DNA from: a bacterium
GTDB lineage: Bacteria; Patescibacteriota; Minisyncoccia; Phycocordibacterales; VMEP01
Reading direction: 5' to 3'
Assembly: GCA_030699625.1 (NCBI GenBank)
Contig: JAUYLU010000013.1
Span: forward strand, 1-27,624
Length of the DNA stretch: 27,624 nt
Part shown: positions 1 through 7,780 of the stretch, in pieces
Numbering within the stretch: position 1 is the first letter of the stretch
Layout: each line of letters opens with the position of its first letter
The notes under the pieces: generated by a model
What the model was told of the DNA's origin: nothing
Databases searched by the model: none
What the model saw: the letters and a program-made list of their open reading frames with translations, nothing else
Translations under genes and position numbers: made by a program

Positions 1-21
1 GCCACGGGCGGGGTTCCTTTT

Positions 22-612
22 TTAGCCGACGTTCAGTTTCTCTTCCACCCGCACCTTTTCCACGAGCTCGATGACTTTTTTCACAAGCCGCTTCGGGTTT
101 GCGTCGAAGATGATGCGGTCGTTCACCCGGTTACTCTTCTCCATGATGTTCTTGAGCACCTCGTCCATGTCCCAGTTCCCCTCGAGGACGCCGATGGGCT
201 TCTGGTCCTCGTAAGCGATGGTGAATTCGTGCACCGTGCCGATGCGCCCGCAACCGATGAAGACGGCGTCGCACGAACGGGTGAGCAGAAGGTCGCGCCC
301 CGAGTAGCCGAAGCCGGTATAGACGATGAGGTCCATGTAGTCGATGGGAAGCCGGTACACTTCCTGGTGCTCCTTCTGGTTCGAGGCGGGCGAGAGCCCG
401 ATGGAAATGCCCTTCGCCTCCTTCGCGCCCATGGCCGCCCAGAGCGGGAAGCCCGTGGTCGCGCCCGTGACGAGAATGCCGCCCTGCTTCACGATCTCGC
501 GCCCGAGGTCCTTCGCCTTGTCGAGCGCGTCGAGCCCGCAGTGCCCCGTCTCCGCGGCGCCCGAGACGCCGAGCTTGAGCCGCAGATGCTCGTGCTTGTT
601 GTTATTTTCCAT
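22..612 (-). CDS. LOG/SLOG-family Rossmann-fold protein
   Basis: 196 aa if started at the ATG at 612; a longer in-frame start at 657 would read through a repeat element and is less likely. Visible features are a Gly-rich nucleotide-binding turn GGILVTGATTGFP (about residues 44-56) and GCGRIGTVHEF (about 120-130), which matches the position of the PGGxGTxxE signature of lysine-decarboxylase-like (LOG) proteins. The closest recognisable group is the TIGR00725-like branch, whose substrate is generally unknown; some LOG relatives are cytokinin-riboside phosphoribohydrolases. The PGG is not intact, so enzymatic assignment is uncertain. The start codon directly abuts the end of the structured repeat at 613-824, giving AACAGG immediately before ATG rather than a normally spaced Shine-Dalgarno. 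It is the last gene on the left; what follows lies outside the window. Confidence 0.8.
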   Translation of the reverse strand: MENNNKHEHLRLKLGVSGAAETGHCGLDALDKAKDLGREIVKQGGILVTGATTGFPLWAAMGAKEAKGISIGLSPASNQKEHQEVYRLPIDYMDLIVYTGFGYSGRDLLLTRSCDAVFIGCGRIGTVHEFTIAYEDQKPIGVLEGNWDMDEVLKNIMEKSNRVNDRIIFDANPKRLVKKVIELVEKVRVEEKLNVG

Positions 613-824
613 CCTGTTAGAAATAAAGATTACTTTGTTTCGACATCGCTCGGGCAACGCCGGAAGCGAGCTTCCGCGCGTCCTCGCTTGCCGAAATATG
701 GAACGCTCACTTTATTCTCTGATATTGATTTCATACTGCCAACTTTAAATTTCTCTCTCATTTTAGCATTATACGCGTTCCCGTAAATCTTTGGCTCATT
801 TGCCAAAGATTTATCTCTAACAGG
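613..824. repeat. Structured repeat, CCTGTTAGAAAT family, copy 1
   Basis: Terminal inverted repeats pair 613-627 (CCTGTTAGAAATAAA) with 810-824. Inside are an arm GGAACGC (700-706) with GCGTTCC (775-781), and a perfect 11-bp hairpin at 785-795/802-812 (AAATCTTTGGC). A GC-rich palindromic segment (around 655-690, CGGAAG..CTTCCG) is an extra insert compared with the copy at 15301-15432. The element fills nearly all of the gap between the metallo-beta-lactamase gene (stop 837) and the LOG gene (start 612). No protein-coding potential is seen. Confidence 0.75.
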
Positions 825-836
825 ACCATTTCTTTA

Positions 837-2225
837 TCATTTCATGTCGAGCGTCACGCGGTCCCCCGGCATGGGAGCGGACGCGTTCACCCCGAGATAG
901 TCGCGGAGCTTTTGCACGAAGAAGAGCGCCGCCTTCGGCTCCCCCATGACCGCGAACACTTGCTTCGCCTTGTCCTTGGTGCGGCCGACGAATTCCATGA
1001 GCCCGTCCGAGTCCTTGTGCGCCGAGTAGCCAGAGATGGTTTCGACGCGGGCGCGGATGGGCACCTCCTCGCCGAGGATCTTCACCGTACCGGCGCCGTC
1101 CTGCATGATCCTCCCCGGCGTGCCTGCCGCCTGATAGCCCACGAGAAGGAGCGTGTTTTTTTCGTCGGGAAGGTAGTTCTTCTCGTGGTGGATGATGCGC
1201 CCGCCGTTCGACATCCCCGACCCGGCGATGATGACCTTGGGGTCCGGAGAATTCAAGATGGCGCGCGACTCCTCGGTGGTCATGGTTTTCACGAGGCCCG
1301 GGAAATTGAAGACATCGTCTCCTCCTTTGATGAGGGCCCGGGCGCGGCCGTTGAAATAGCCGCTCCACTTGGCATAGAGGCCGGTCACCTTGATGGCGAG
1401 CGGCGAATCGAGGTAGATGGGCACCGGCGGGATGTTCATGTTCTCGACGAGGCTGTTGATCTCGTAGAGGATCTCCTGCGTGCGCTCGAGCGAAAAGGCG
1501 GGAATCATAAGGACGCCCTTCTCCTTCACCGTGCGCTCGATGATGGCCTCGAGCCGCCGCTTCCGCTCTTCGTGCGGCTCGTGGTTCCGGTCGCCGTAGA
1601 CGCTTTCGATGACGAGATAGTCGGCGTCCGTCACCTCTTCGGGGTCCGGGAGAAGCGGCGAGGGGCTGTTGCCGAGGTCGCCGGTAAAGACTATCTTTCT
1701 GCCATTGTAAGAAAATTCGACCATGGAGGAGCCGAGGACGTGCCCCGAGTCGCGAAAACGGGCGACGATGCCTCCGGCAAGCGGGATGTCCTCGTGGTAG
1801 TCCGCCGTCTTCCAGAGGCGCATGGCGGCGGCCACGTCCGCTTCGGCATAGAGCGGCGGCAGATTGTCGCGCCTCGCTTCCTTCTCAAGGACGCCCATGC
1901 TGTCGTAGAGCATGGCCTCGGCGATGTCGCGGGCGGGCGGCGTCGAATAGATGGGGCTTGTGAAGCCGTCATGGACGAGCTTCGGGATGCGCCCGACGTG
2001 GTCGATGTGGGAGTGGGTGACGAAAAGGGCGTCCACCGAGGCGGGGTCGTAGGGGAACGGGGCGCGGTTTTCCTTGTCGCCCACCCGGAAATGCCCCTGG
2101 ACGAGGCCGCAATCGACGAGGAGGCGCGTCCCCGCCCCTTCGAGCATGAAATGGGCGCCGGTCACCGTGCCGACGCCGCCCCAGAACGTGAGTATGAATT
2201 CTTCCTTTCCTTTCGGAGTGGCCAT
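837..2225 (-). CDS. Beta-CASP metallo-beta-lactamase-fold ribonuclease
   Basis: 462 aa, normal length for bacterial MBL-fold RNA-specificity-domain exonucleases (YsH/CPSF-73-like). The metal-binding motif THSHIDH is at residues 70-76, the motif 3 histidine is H162 (SGHVLGSS) and the motif 4 aspartate is D183 (FTGDLG). Beta-CASP motif A acid is E207 in ESVYGDR, a second motif GSGMSNGGRIIHH lies at about 335-347, and SGYSAH at 398-403 forms the C-terminal motif. The family processes or degrades RNA in the cytoplasm; whether this one is endo- or 5'-exonucleolytic cannot be told. It starts at the ATG at 2225 with no Shine-Dalgarno. A likely extended -10 (TGCTAGAAT) sits just upstream, so it is probably its own transcription unit. 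The gene upstream is ndk, 329 bp away. Confidence 0.92.
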   Translation of the reverse strand: MATPKGKEEFILTFWGGVGTVTGAHFMLEGAGTRLLVDCGLVQGHFRVGDKENRAPFPYDPASVDALFVTHSHIDHVGRIPKLVHDGFTSPIYSTPPARDIAEAMLYDSMGVLEKEARRDNLPPLYAEADVAAAMRLWKTADYHEDIPLAGGIVARFRDSGHVLGSSMVEFSYNGRKIVFTGDLGNSPSPLLPDPEEVTDADYLVIESVYGDRNHEPHEERKRRLEAIIERTVKEKGVLMIPAFSLERTQEILYEINSLVENMNIPPVPIYLDSPLAIKVTGLYAKWSGYFNGRARALIKGGDDVFNFPGLVKTMTTEESRAILNSPDPKVIIAGSGMSNGGRIIHHEKNYLPDEKNTLLLVGYQAAGTPGRIMQDGAGTVKILGEEVPIRARVETISGYSAHKDSDGLMEFVGRTKDKAKQVFAVMGEPKAALFFVQKLRDYLGVNASAPMPGDRVTLDMK

Positions 2226-2554
2226 GCTGGATAGTTAAGGGAATTCTAGCAGATTTCCGCAAAAATTTCCGGACAAAAAAAATACCCCTGTGGGCGCAGT
2301 GGTGCTTTTTTAGGGTTATCGTCTAGCTATTGGCCTCTACAAAAGAGTAGGTGGGTTTCCTCGACGATGCGCCACGGCGCATCGAAAGTTAGAATCCCTT
2401 AATTTTCTTAAATCGGAGGACAACAACGACCAATAACCCTGTGCGTATTGTGGGGAAAGAAAGTGAACTTTGCAATATTGACGTTTTGGAAATTCCGGCC
2501 TCTGATGAGCAGAGAGCGGAAATGTCGTGAAGAGAAGCCGCTGAAAAAGGATTT
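2226..2554. other. Intergenic region between ndk and the MBL nuclease
   Basis: 329 bp without a recognised gene. It contains an 8-bp perfect hairpin CGATGCGC/GCGCATCG (2364-2383, loop CACG), a T-rich run on the minus strand near 2273-2282 preceded by a weak CCC/GGG stem that could be the ndk terminator, and a plus-strand GGAGG at 2415-2419. The GGAGG is followed by a 34-codon open frame (2426-2530) that lacks an ATG/GTG/TTG at the right distance. No RNA family is recognised. Confidence 0.5.
2243..2251 (-). promoter_or_regulatory. Extended -10 promoter element for the MBL nuclease
   Basis: Reading the minus strand, TGC precedes TAGAAT, which fits an extended -10 (TGnTAtAAT). It ends 17 bp before the ATG at 2225, so the transcript would have a leader of about ten bases without a Shine-Dalgarno. 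No convincing -35 is seen at 16-18 bp. Confidence 0.4.
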
Positions 2555-3163
2555 TTATTCGCGCGTGCCGTCGAAGTTGACGTCGTAGAGGATCTGCTCC
2601 TGCACCAGCGAATACGAGTGAAGCTCGTCGGACGAGAACCAGTGGGCAATCTCCGCCTTCGCTTCTTCGGGGGAACCGGACGCATGGATCAGGTTGCGCA
2701 AAGAGCGCCCATCGGTATCCGACATTTCGTACGAGTCGATGACGTAGTCTCCACGGATGGTGCCGACGTCGGAACTAAGGGGTTCCGTGCCCCCCGCGAG
2801 TTTCCGGACGATTTTTACGGCGTGCGCCCCCTGCCATACCATGGCCACTACCGGTCCGCTCGTCATGTATTTCATGAGCGCCTTCAAAACGCGATCAGTG
2901 ATGACAAGCGGGTCTTCGGAGGGAGGGGCCATGCCTTTCGCCCGGTAATGTGCGATCGTCTTTTCGCCGGTCACGCGCCGCCAGTTCGGGTCGAGCGTAT
3001 AGTGCTTTTCGATATGCGCCGGATCGGAAATGAGCATCTTCAGGGCCACGAGCTTAAGGCCACTCCTCTCGAAGCGCTTCACGATTTCGCCCACGAGCGA
3101 GCGCTGTACCCCGTCGGGCTTCACGATGACGAGCGTTTTTTCGTGCTTATAGTGAGTTTTCAT
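2555..3163 (-). CDS. ndk: Nucleoside diphosphate kinase
   Basis: 202 aa. Opens with the family signature TLVIVKPDGVQRSLVGEIVKRFE at about residues 10-32, continues with MTSGPVVAMVWQG (about 100-112), and has the phosphorylated active-site histidine H160 in NLIHASGSPEEA. The enzyme transfers the gamma phosphate between NTPs and NDPs via this histidine. It is clearly longer than the usual 135-155 aa: an insertion of roughly 35-45 residues (DPNWRRVTGEK through VLKALMKY) precedes the SGPV motif and the C-terminus is extended. Start chosen at the ATG 3163, with a good -10/-35 pair upstream and no Shine-Dalgarno. It lies downstream of the large ATPase gene (stop 3222) but probably has its own promoter. 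Confidence 0.95.
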   Translation of the reverse strand: MKTHYKHEKTLVIVKPDGVQRSLVGEIVKRFERSGLKLVALKMLISDPAHIEKHYTLDPNWRRVTGEKTIAHYRAKGMAPPSEDPLVITDRVLKALMKYMTSGPVVAMVWQGAHAVKIVRKLAGGTEPLSSDVGTIRGDYVIDSYEMSDTDGRSLRNLIHASGSPEEAKAEIAHWFSSDELHSYSLVQEQILYDVNFDGTRE

Positions 3164-3185
3164 CGACGGTAACTAATAACTAATG

Positions 3186-3214
3186 ACTATAACGGAATTC
3201 TGTCACAGTTACAA
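3186..3214 (-). promoter_or_regulatory. Probable sigma70-type promoter for ndk
   Basis: On the minus strand, TTGTAA (3209-3214) is followed after exactly 17 bp by TATAGT (3186-3191). The predicted start lies about 15 bases before the ndk ATG. The segment GAATTCCGTTATA around the -10 recurs before rpsJ (about 26195-26210), suggesting a shared promoter type. Confidence 0.55.
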
Positions 3215-3221
3215 GCCATCG

Positions 3222-5939
3222 TTATGGGTTAACCTTGTATTTTTGCCGGATGGCCTCTTCGATTTCCTCGCGCGGCCTGCCGTACCGCTCCTCGGAGGCG
3301 CGTTTGACGGTCTCCGCCCGGCCGGTAGATTTTTCCCGCGGCGGCAAAAGTTCGAGACTGAACGGCTGGGTGGGCTCGCCGTTCACGAGAAGCTTCGCGT
3401 AGGCGCTCCTGTTCTCGAGCGCGGTAAGATCGACGGCAGTGAAAACGGGCGCGAACTGCTTTTCGAGATATGCTGCATCGTCCTGCCCGACACGGAACGA
3501 CACGAGGGAGCCGACGTTCCCGAAGACCGCGTCCTTGATGCGCTGGTCAAGCTGGGCGATGTACTGGTGCGCCACGGTGAGCGAGAGGCGGTACTTCCGC
3601 GCCTCGGAGAGAATGGTGGCGATGGAATCGGTGGTGACGTTCTGGAATTCGTCGATGTAGAGGAAGAAATCGGAGAGCGCGGAGCCTCGGGCGATGGCGT
3701 CCGCTCGCGAGAGGGCCGCCATGAGGAGCTTCCCCACCACGATGAGACCGATGAGCGCCGAGTTGATCTCGCCGAGGCGCCCCTTGGAAAGGTTCACCAA
3801 AAGTATTTTTTTATGGTCGATGACGTCCCTGAAATTGAAGGCCGAGCGTTCCTGGGCGACGATGGGACGCATGATGTCGTTCGAGAGGAAGACGTCGAAC
3901 TTGTTGGTGATGTAGGGAACGAAGTTTTGGAGCCCCTGCTCGCCCGTAGTGCGCTCGGCGTTCTGCCAAAACTGGAGAAGAAGAGGATTCGTCGCTTTGG
4001 AGAGCTTCATATGGCGGTATTCCTTGTCCGACATCACCCGGGCGATGTCGAGCAGCGTGCTCCCCGACTCCGGATGCTCCATGACGAGGAAGGCGGCGTT
4101 TCGGAAATACTGTTCGAAGGCGGGGCCGCCCGCCACTTTCATGTCGAAAAGCTTGTTGAAGATGGCGAGGAGCTCGTTCACCACGAAGGTTTTCTGCTCG
4201 GGGAAGCGCGGATCGTACTCGAGCATGTTGAGCCCGAGCGGCCGCGCGGTGGCCGACGGATCGAAATAGATGACGTCTCCCTCGCGGTCGGGCGGAATAT
4301 GCGAGAGCACCTCGTCGAGGTCTTGCCCGTGCGGGTCGATCATACAGACGCCCGCACCCTTCTCGATGTCCTGGATGGCCATCTGTTTCAAGAGGGTGCT
4401 TTTGCCGGTGCCGGTGCTCCCGATGACATAGAGGTGGCGCATGCGGTCTTCGGCGGCGATGCGGACTTCGGTCTCGCGCCCCTGGTAGCGGTTCATGCCG
4501 AGGAGCGTGCCGCCGCCTGGAAGCGACAAGGGGGCGGGCGCGGTCTTCGACTTCGCGCTCACGGTCGGCACGGCAGCGATCGCTTTCGGCACGTGGAACA
4601 TGGTGGTGATTTCCTTCAGATTGAGCGGCACGGCCGACGGTTCGGAGAAGAGACGGTAGGAAAATTCATGGAAAAACGTCCGGGCCGCGCGTCCCTCCTT
4701 TATCTCGAAAGAAATGCCGTTTCCCTCGGGCTCCCGAAGCTGGTTCCAGGCGGCGGTGACATCGCCCATGAGCTCCTTGGCTCGCAGGAGCGTCGTCGCC
4801 GATACCGCCACCCGGATGTTCGCCGAGAGGATGGTGCTCCCGATCTTTTCCTTGATGAGGGCTTTGCCGCGCTCGCTCTTCGCCGAGGGCGCCTCCGCCT
4901 TCTTCGCTTTCACGAAAAGCTCGTTTCCCGCCCGGGCGAAGGACTCCATGAGCCCGCGGGCCGGGAGCGCCCGCGAAAGCGGCACGCCCCGGTCCACCTG
5001 CTCGATGACCTCGCCGAAGCGCTTCATGAAATAATCCCCCGCCGGCGAGAGGAGCACCTGCACCGCCACGCCTTCCCCTTCCTTCCTGATCTTCCCGAAG
5101 GCGCCGAGGAGCGCTTCGAGCGGGTCGTGCTCGAACTTCTCGTAGGTCTTTATGGAAAATGCCTCGTGCACCGAAGAGACGCCGACGGCGCCGAGCGATG
5201 CCCCGCCCTCGACGAAAACGTTGTAATCGTCGGGAGTCTCGATGAGCGAGGCGCCGGGATAGAACGAGAGGAACTGCTTCTCGAAGAGCGCCGTTTTGTC
5301 CCTTGGCACCGCCGCGTAAAGCGAGAGCGCTTCCTCCCCCTCGGGAAGCGCCCATTCAAGGGCGAAATAGTTCTTGCCGGGCTCGGTCTTTTTCCCGTCG
5401 GAAAGAGAAAGCATGCCGGCGTAAAACTGCTCCATGCGGGCGATGAACTCTTTCGTTCCTGCCTTGTCGTCGGTTGTCCGCGGGAGGGCGACGCGGTAGA
5501 GCTTCATGTTGACGCCCTTGAAAAGCTTATCGCGCGCCGACATGCCCTCGATCTTCCCCGCCGCGACGAGGTATTGGACGAGGAAGCGATGGAAGTCGTC
5601 GTCGACGTGCGGGTCCTTGAGCTCCCCGACCACGCCCATGGCGTTCTTCACCCCGCGTTCGAGGAGGATGCCGAGGAGCTCCTCCATTTTCGCGTCGTGC
5701 GCCTCTTTTTTCAGGTTGAGCGCGATGCCCTCGCGTTCTTCCTGCTTCATCTCATAGGAAGGATGGAGCGCGGCGGGCTCGCCCTTGTATTCCTCGACGG
5801 CCTCTGCGGCGCGCGCTTCGCGCGAAAGCGAGCGCTCCGCCTGTTCGAGACGCGCCGACGCCGTCATCTTTTCGCGCAAATACCCCATCTCCGCTTCGGG
5901 AGAGGCGAGTTTTTTCTCAAATGAAGACCGCGGCTCCAT
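3222..5939 (-). CDS. VirB4/TraG-like P-loop ATPase (DUF87/TraM-recognition type)
   Basis: 905 aa from the ATG at 5939. A charged N-terminal region of about 110 residues (probable coiled coil) is followed by a long middle domain. The motor domain comes last: Walker A GSTGTGKST with its lysine near residue 513, IDPHGQD shortly after, and Walker B LYIDEFQN with acidic pair near D763/E764, then a C-terminal SLTVAHQYIAQLD segment typical of TraD/TraG coupling proteins. Proteins of this type pump DNA or protein in type IV secretion, conjugation or competence-like systems. No transmembrane anchor is obvious, and no other type IV secretion gene lies in the window, so its partner machinery is unknown. 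The upstream in-frame start at 5984 would overlap the transposase stop. TATAGT lies 6 bp before the chosen ATG. Confidence 0.85.
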   Translation of the reverse strand: MEPRSSFEKKLASPEAEMGYLREKMTASARLEQAERSLSREARAAEAVEEYKGEPAALHPSYEMKQEEREGIALNLKKEAHDAKMEELLGILLERGVKNAMGVVGELKDPHVDDDFHRFLVQYLVAAGKIEGMSARDKLFKGVNMKLYRVALPRTTDDKAGTKEFIARMEQFYAGMLSLSDGKKTEPGKNYFALEWALPEGEEALSLYAAVPRDKTALFEKQFLSFYPGASLIETPDDYNVFVEGGASLGAVGVSSVHEAFSIKTYEKFEHDPLEALLGAFGKIRKEGEGVAVQVLLSPAGDYFMKRFGEVIEQVDRGVPLSRALPARGLMESFARAGNELFVKAKKAEAPSAKSERGKALIKEKIGSTILSANIRVAVSATTLLRAKELMGDVTAAWNQLREPEGNGISFEIKEGRAARTFFHEFSYRLFSEPSAVPLNLKEITTMFHVPKAIAAVPTVSAKSKTAPAPLSLPGGGTLLGMNRYQGRETEVRIAAEDRMRHLYVIGSTGTGKSTLLKQMAIQDIEKGAGVCMIDPHGQDLDEVLSHIPPDREGDVIYFDPSATARPLGLNMLEYDPRFPEQKTFVVNELLAIFNKLFDMKVAGGPAFEQYFRNAAFLVMEHPESGSTLLDIARVMSDKEYRHMKLSKATNPLLLQFWQNAERTTGEQGLQNFVPYITNKFDVFLSNDIMRPIVAQERSAFNFRDVIDHKKILLVNLSKGRLGEINSALIGLIVVGKLLMAALSRADAIARGSALSDFFLYIDEFQNVTTDSIATILSEARKYRLSLTVAHQYIAQLDQRIKDAVFGNVGSLVSFRVGQDDAAYLEKQFAPVFTAVDLTALENRSAYAKLLVNGEPTQPFSLELLPPREKSTGRAETVKRASEERYGRPREEIEEAIRQKYKVNP

Positions 5940-5945
5940 GCTTTT

Positions 5946-5951
5946 ACTATA
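5946..5951 (-). promoter_or_regulatory. -10 box immediately before the ATPase gene (leaderless candidate)
   Basis: TATAGT on the minus strand ends 6 bp before the ATG at 5939. No Shine-Dalgarno exists, so a transcript starting at the usual distance would begin at or next to the start codon. The -35 position would fall inside the palindrome at 5953-5971 and does not match consensus. Confidence 0.45.
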
Positions 5952-5952
5952 A

Positions 5953-5971
5953 CCTAAGGGCGGCCCTTGGG
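5953..5971. repeat. REP-like palindrome, downstream copy
   Basis: Contains AAGGGCGGCCCTTGGG, the same palindrome as at 6437-6457 and 6644-6660. It overlaps the 3' end of the transposase gene and supplies its last codons (PKGRP and the stop), which suggests that the gene end has been overwritten by, or co-evolved with, the repeat. Confidence 0.8.
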
Positions 5972-6616
5972 ATACGAGAGCCACTCGTCTATAAAATTTT
6001 TGAAATCGCCGAATGAGGAAAAATACTCCGGAAACGCCTCCGTGTCCAGAATATCTTTCTCTGGTCTTGCCTCCCCTATATAGTCTAGATAACTTGAATA
6101 TATGTACTTCTCAAGATACTGTTTCGCGTTTTCTCTATTTAAAATGGTATTTTCTTTCCACCCCGCTTCTACGTTCTTTACTGGATTTAAATGGATATAT
6201 GAAAGGAGATATTTCAAGTACGTATCATTGTTGGCGTGCGTTGCCTTGAATTTCCCCTCAAACAGAGCCCCCGTTCTCCCATTTTTCTTGTTAAAGTACA
6301 TGGAATAAGCGGTTGATAATTTGCTCATAAATTTCGTTATTCCGCCTTCTGAGATTTCTTTAACCAGCAAATGGAAATGATTGGGCATTAAACAATAGGC
6401 GCCAAGCGCGACAATGCTGTTGCCTTTATCTACGCTCCCCAAGGGCCGCCCTTGGGGAATATCTTTCAATACCACCGGTTGCGTACCATTTGCGTAGAAC
6501 AGGAGTTTGACAAATCTCTCGCGGTCTCTATTGTCAAGGAATATATCTCGCTTGTCGGTTCCTCTGTTGTAAATATGGTAAAACTCTCCCTCGGAAAAGG
6601 TCAACTTACGCTGCAT
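5954..6616 (-). CDS. REP-associated tyrosine transposase (RAYT, Y1/IS200-like)
   Basis: 220 aa. N-terminal FYHIYNRGTDKRDIF (about 12-26), the HUH metal-binding motif MPNHFHLL with H80 and H82, then LSTAYSMYFNKK (about 100-111), which holds the likely catalytic tyrosine (Y104 or Y107), GALFEGKFKA, and YLLSYIHLNPVKN (about 137-148). These are standard for single-domain HUH transposases of the RAYT branch, which nick and join single-stranded DNA at palindromic REP sequences. The gene is bracketed by AAGGGCGGCCCTTGG palindromes on both sides and holds a third copy in frame (residues about 52-61, DIPQGRPLGS). It appears intact. Start is ATG 6616 with TATGAT 6 bp upstream and no Shine-Dalgarno. AT-richer than the neighbouring genes, consistent with mobility. 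Confidence 0.92.
   Translation of the reverse strand: MQRKLTFSEGEFYHIYNRGTDKRDIFLDNRDRERFVKLLFYANGTQPVVLKDIPQGRPLGSVDKGNSIVALGAYCLMPNHFHLLVKEISEGGITKFMSKLSTAYSMYFNKKNGRTGALFEGKFKATHANNDTYLKYLLSYIHLNPVKNVEAGWKENTILNRENAKQYLEKYIYSSYLDYIGEARPEKDILDTEAFPEYFSSFGDFKNFIDEWLSYPKGRP
6437..6457. repeat. REP-like palindrome inside the transposase gene
   Basis: A perfect 10-bp inverted repeat (CCCCAAGGGC and its complement) around a central C. It is in frame within the transposase coding sequence between its N-terminal motif and the HUH motif, so the gene tolerates it as a short insertion. Confidence 0.8.
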
Positions 6617-6622
6617 TTTAAA

Positions 6623-6628
6623 ATCATA
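6623..6628 (-). promoter_or_regulatory. -10 box immediately before the transposase gene
   Basis: TATGAT on the minus strand ends 6 bp before the ATG at 6616. There is no Shine-Dalgarno. This repeats the arrangement seen before the ATPase and fibre-like genes. Confidence 0.4.
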
Positions 6629-6643
6629 CCATCCTTAAGGATT

Positions 6644-6660
6644 CCAAGGGCGGCCCTTGG
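6644..6660. repeat. REP-like palindrome, upstream copy
   Basis: CCAAGGGCGGCCCTTGG, an 8-bp inverted repeat around one central base, 28 bp before the transposase start. A short GC hairpin GCCCCG/CGGGGC (6664-6678) lies next to it. Confidence 0.8.
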
Positions 6661-6684
6661 TGAGCCCCGTTGCGGGGCGATTTT

Positions 6685-7734
6685 CTAAAATTCCTCGAAT
6701 TCGCCCTCGTGAACGTTCGAAGGCGAGACGAGCGCGTCGTCGTAGGCGGTGCCGGAAGGATGCTCGCAGGTGAGGCCATAAGTGGTGACGGCGGTGATCG
6801 GGCCCACTTGGACGGAGCCGGACGACGCGGTGGAGGTGGCAACGATCTGTCCCGTCGTTTCGTTATAAATCACGCAGCTTATGGGGGTGCCGCACGTGGA
6901 GTTCCAGGAGAGCGTCGAGGAGCCGCCCATGCCGGTCACCTCCGGGCTTGCGGTGAGCGAGGCGCAGGTCGGCGTGCACGCAGAGACGGGAGGCACGGCG
7001 GCGCTGCACGAGCCGCTGCACTGGATGGTGCCGAGATCGCGGAGGCCGCAGGAGTTCGCTTCCGAGAGGCATTGGTTGCCGAGATCCGGCGGGTCGGGCG
7101 GCGGGAACTGCGCGCTGCACGAGCCGTCGCATTGCACCGTGCCCTGGTTCGTCGAGCCGCAGGAGTTCGGCGGCGAATTGCATACTTGTCCTTCGTTCGG
7201 CGAGCAGGTCATCGAAGCGCTGTTCGAGACGCCGCTCATGTCCACCCATCCCACCACGTCTGAGCCCCAGGCGTAGCCGGAGAACGACGTGCCGCTCGCC
7301 GAGACGCCATCAAGATGCACCCAGCCGTCCCAGCCGCCGCCGTTCGCGAGCCCACGGAACCACCCGGTGACCGCGCCAGTCGCCTGGCTTACGTTCGGCG
7401 TGCAGGGTGACGTGGGACACCCGCTCACATCTGCCGGCTGGAACGAGAACCAGCCGAGGTTCTCGCTCCATGCGTATCCTGAAAAATTGCCGGACACGGG
7501 GTCTATGGTCACACCGTAGTTCGAGCTTCCGCAGCTCCCGTCGTTCGTGCAGTTGAACGAAATCCAGCCGATGTTGTCGCTCCAGCCATAGCCCGAGACC
7601 GTATCGCCCGTGCCCGCTTGCGCGTCGCGCGAGGGGGAGACGGAGATGGAGAAAAAGTACGAAAAGAAAACCACGGCTCCCATAAGTACGAGAAGCTGGA
7701 GGAGTGATGGAACTGCTTTTTTAAAGAAAATCAT
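6685..7734 (-). CDS. Secreted GYAWS-repeat, cysteine-rich surface protein
   Basis: 349 aa. A hydrophobic segment at about residues 10-31 and a possible signal-peptidase site after AQA (residue 40) indicate export. Three tryptophan-rich repeats follow (GYGWSDNIGWISF at 48-60, then GYAWSENLGWFSF and GYAWGSDVVGWVDM). Next are two Cys-rich units of the form NSCG..GT(V/I)QC(D/S)GSCSA, separated by a Pro-rich linker, and a C-terminal Ig-like stretch ending with TTYGLTCEHPSG. Such architectures are frequent in predicted surface proteins of Parcubacteria; their function is not established. It is the last of four same-strand genes, 46 bp after the shorter fibre-like gene, and is probably cotranscribed with it. 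Confidence 0.75.
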   Translation of the reverse strand: MIFFKKAVPSLLQLLVLMGAVVFFSYFFSISVSPSRDAQAGTGDTVSGYGWSDNIGWISFNCTNDGSCGSSNYGVTIDPVSGNFSGYAWSENLGWFSFQPADVSGCPTSPCTPNVSQATGAVTGWFRGLANGGGWDGWVHLDGVSASGTSFSGYAWGSDVVGWVDMSGVSNSASMTCSPNEGQVCNSPPNSCGSTNQGTVQCDGSCSAQFPPPDPPDLGNQCLSEANSCGLRDLGTIQCSGSCSAAVPPVSACTPTCASLTASPEVTGMGGSSTLSWNSTCGTPISCVIYNETTGQIVATSTASSGSVQVGPITAVTTYGLTCEHPSGTAYDDALVSPSNVHEGEFEEF

Positions 7735-7780
7735 ACGAGAAGACTATTGGGGATGCCACAATCTGCTCTGCTTGCTATTT

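Noticed and set aside
912-2234. Long plus-strand open frame opposite the MBL nuclease
   Set aside because: The minus strand encodes a complete beta-CASP nuclease with all motifs; the antisense frame shows no recognisable features.
2315-2402. tRNA-like words (ATCGTCTAGCTATTGG and GTTAGAATCCC)
   Set aside because: The acceptor and anticodon stems do not form, and no complete cloverleaf is possible.
3183-5924. Very long plus-strand open frame opposite the ATPase gene
   Set aside because: It mirrors the minus-strand ATPase with clear Walker motifs; the translation is Arg/Glu/Leu-rich with no domain, as expected for antisense of GC-rich coding DNA.
6664-6678. GC hairpin followed by a short T-rich stretch on the plus strand
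   Set aside because: It would terminate plus-strand transcription, but there is no plus-strand gene to its left; more likely part of the repeat region around the transposase.
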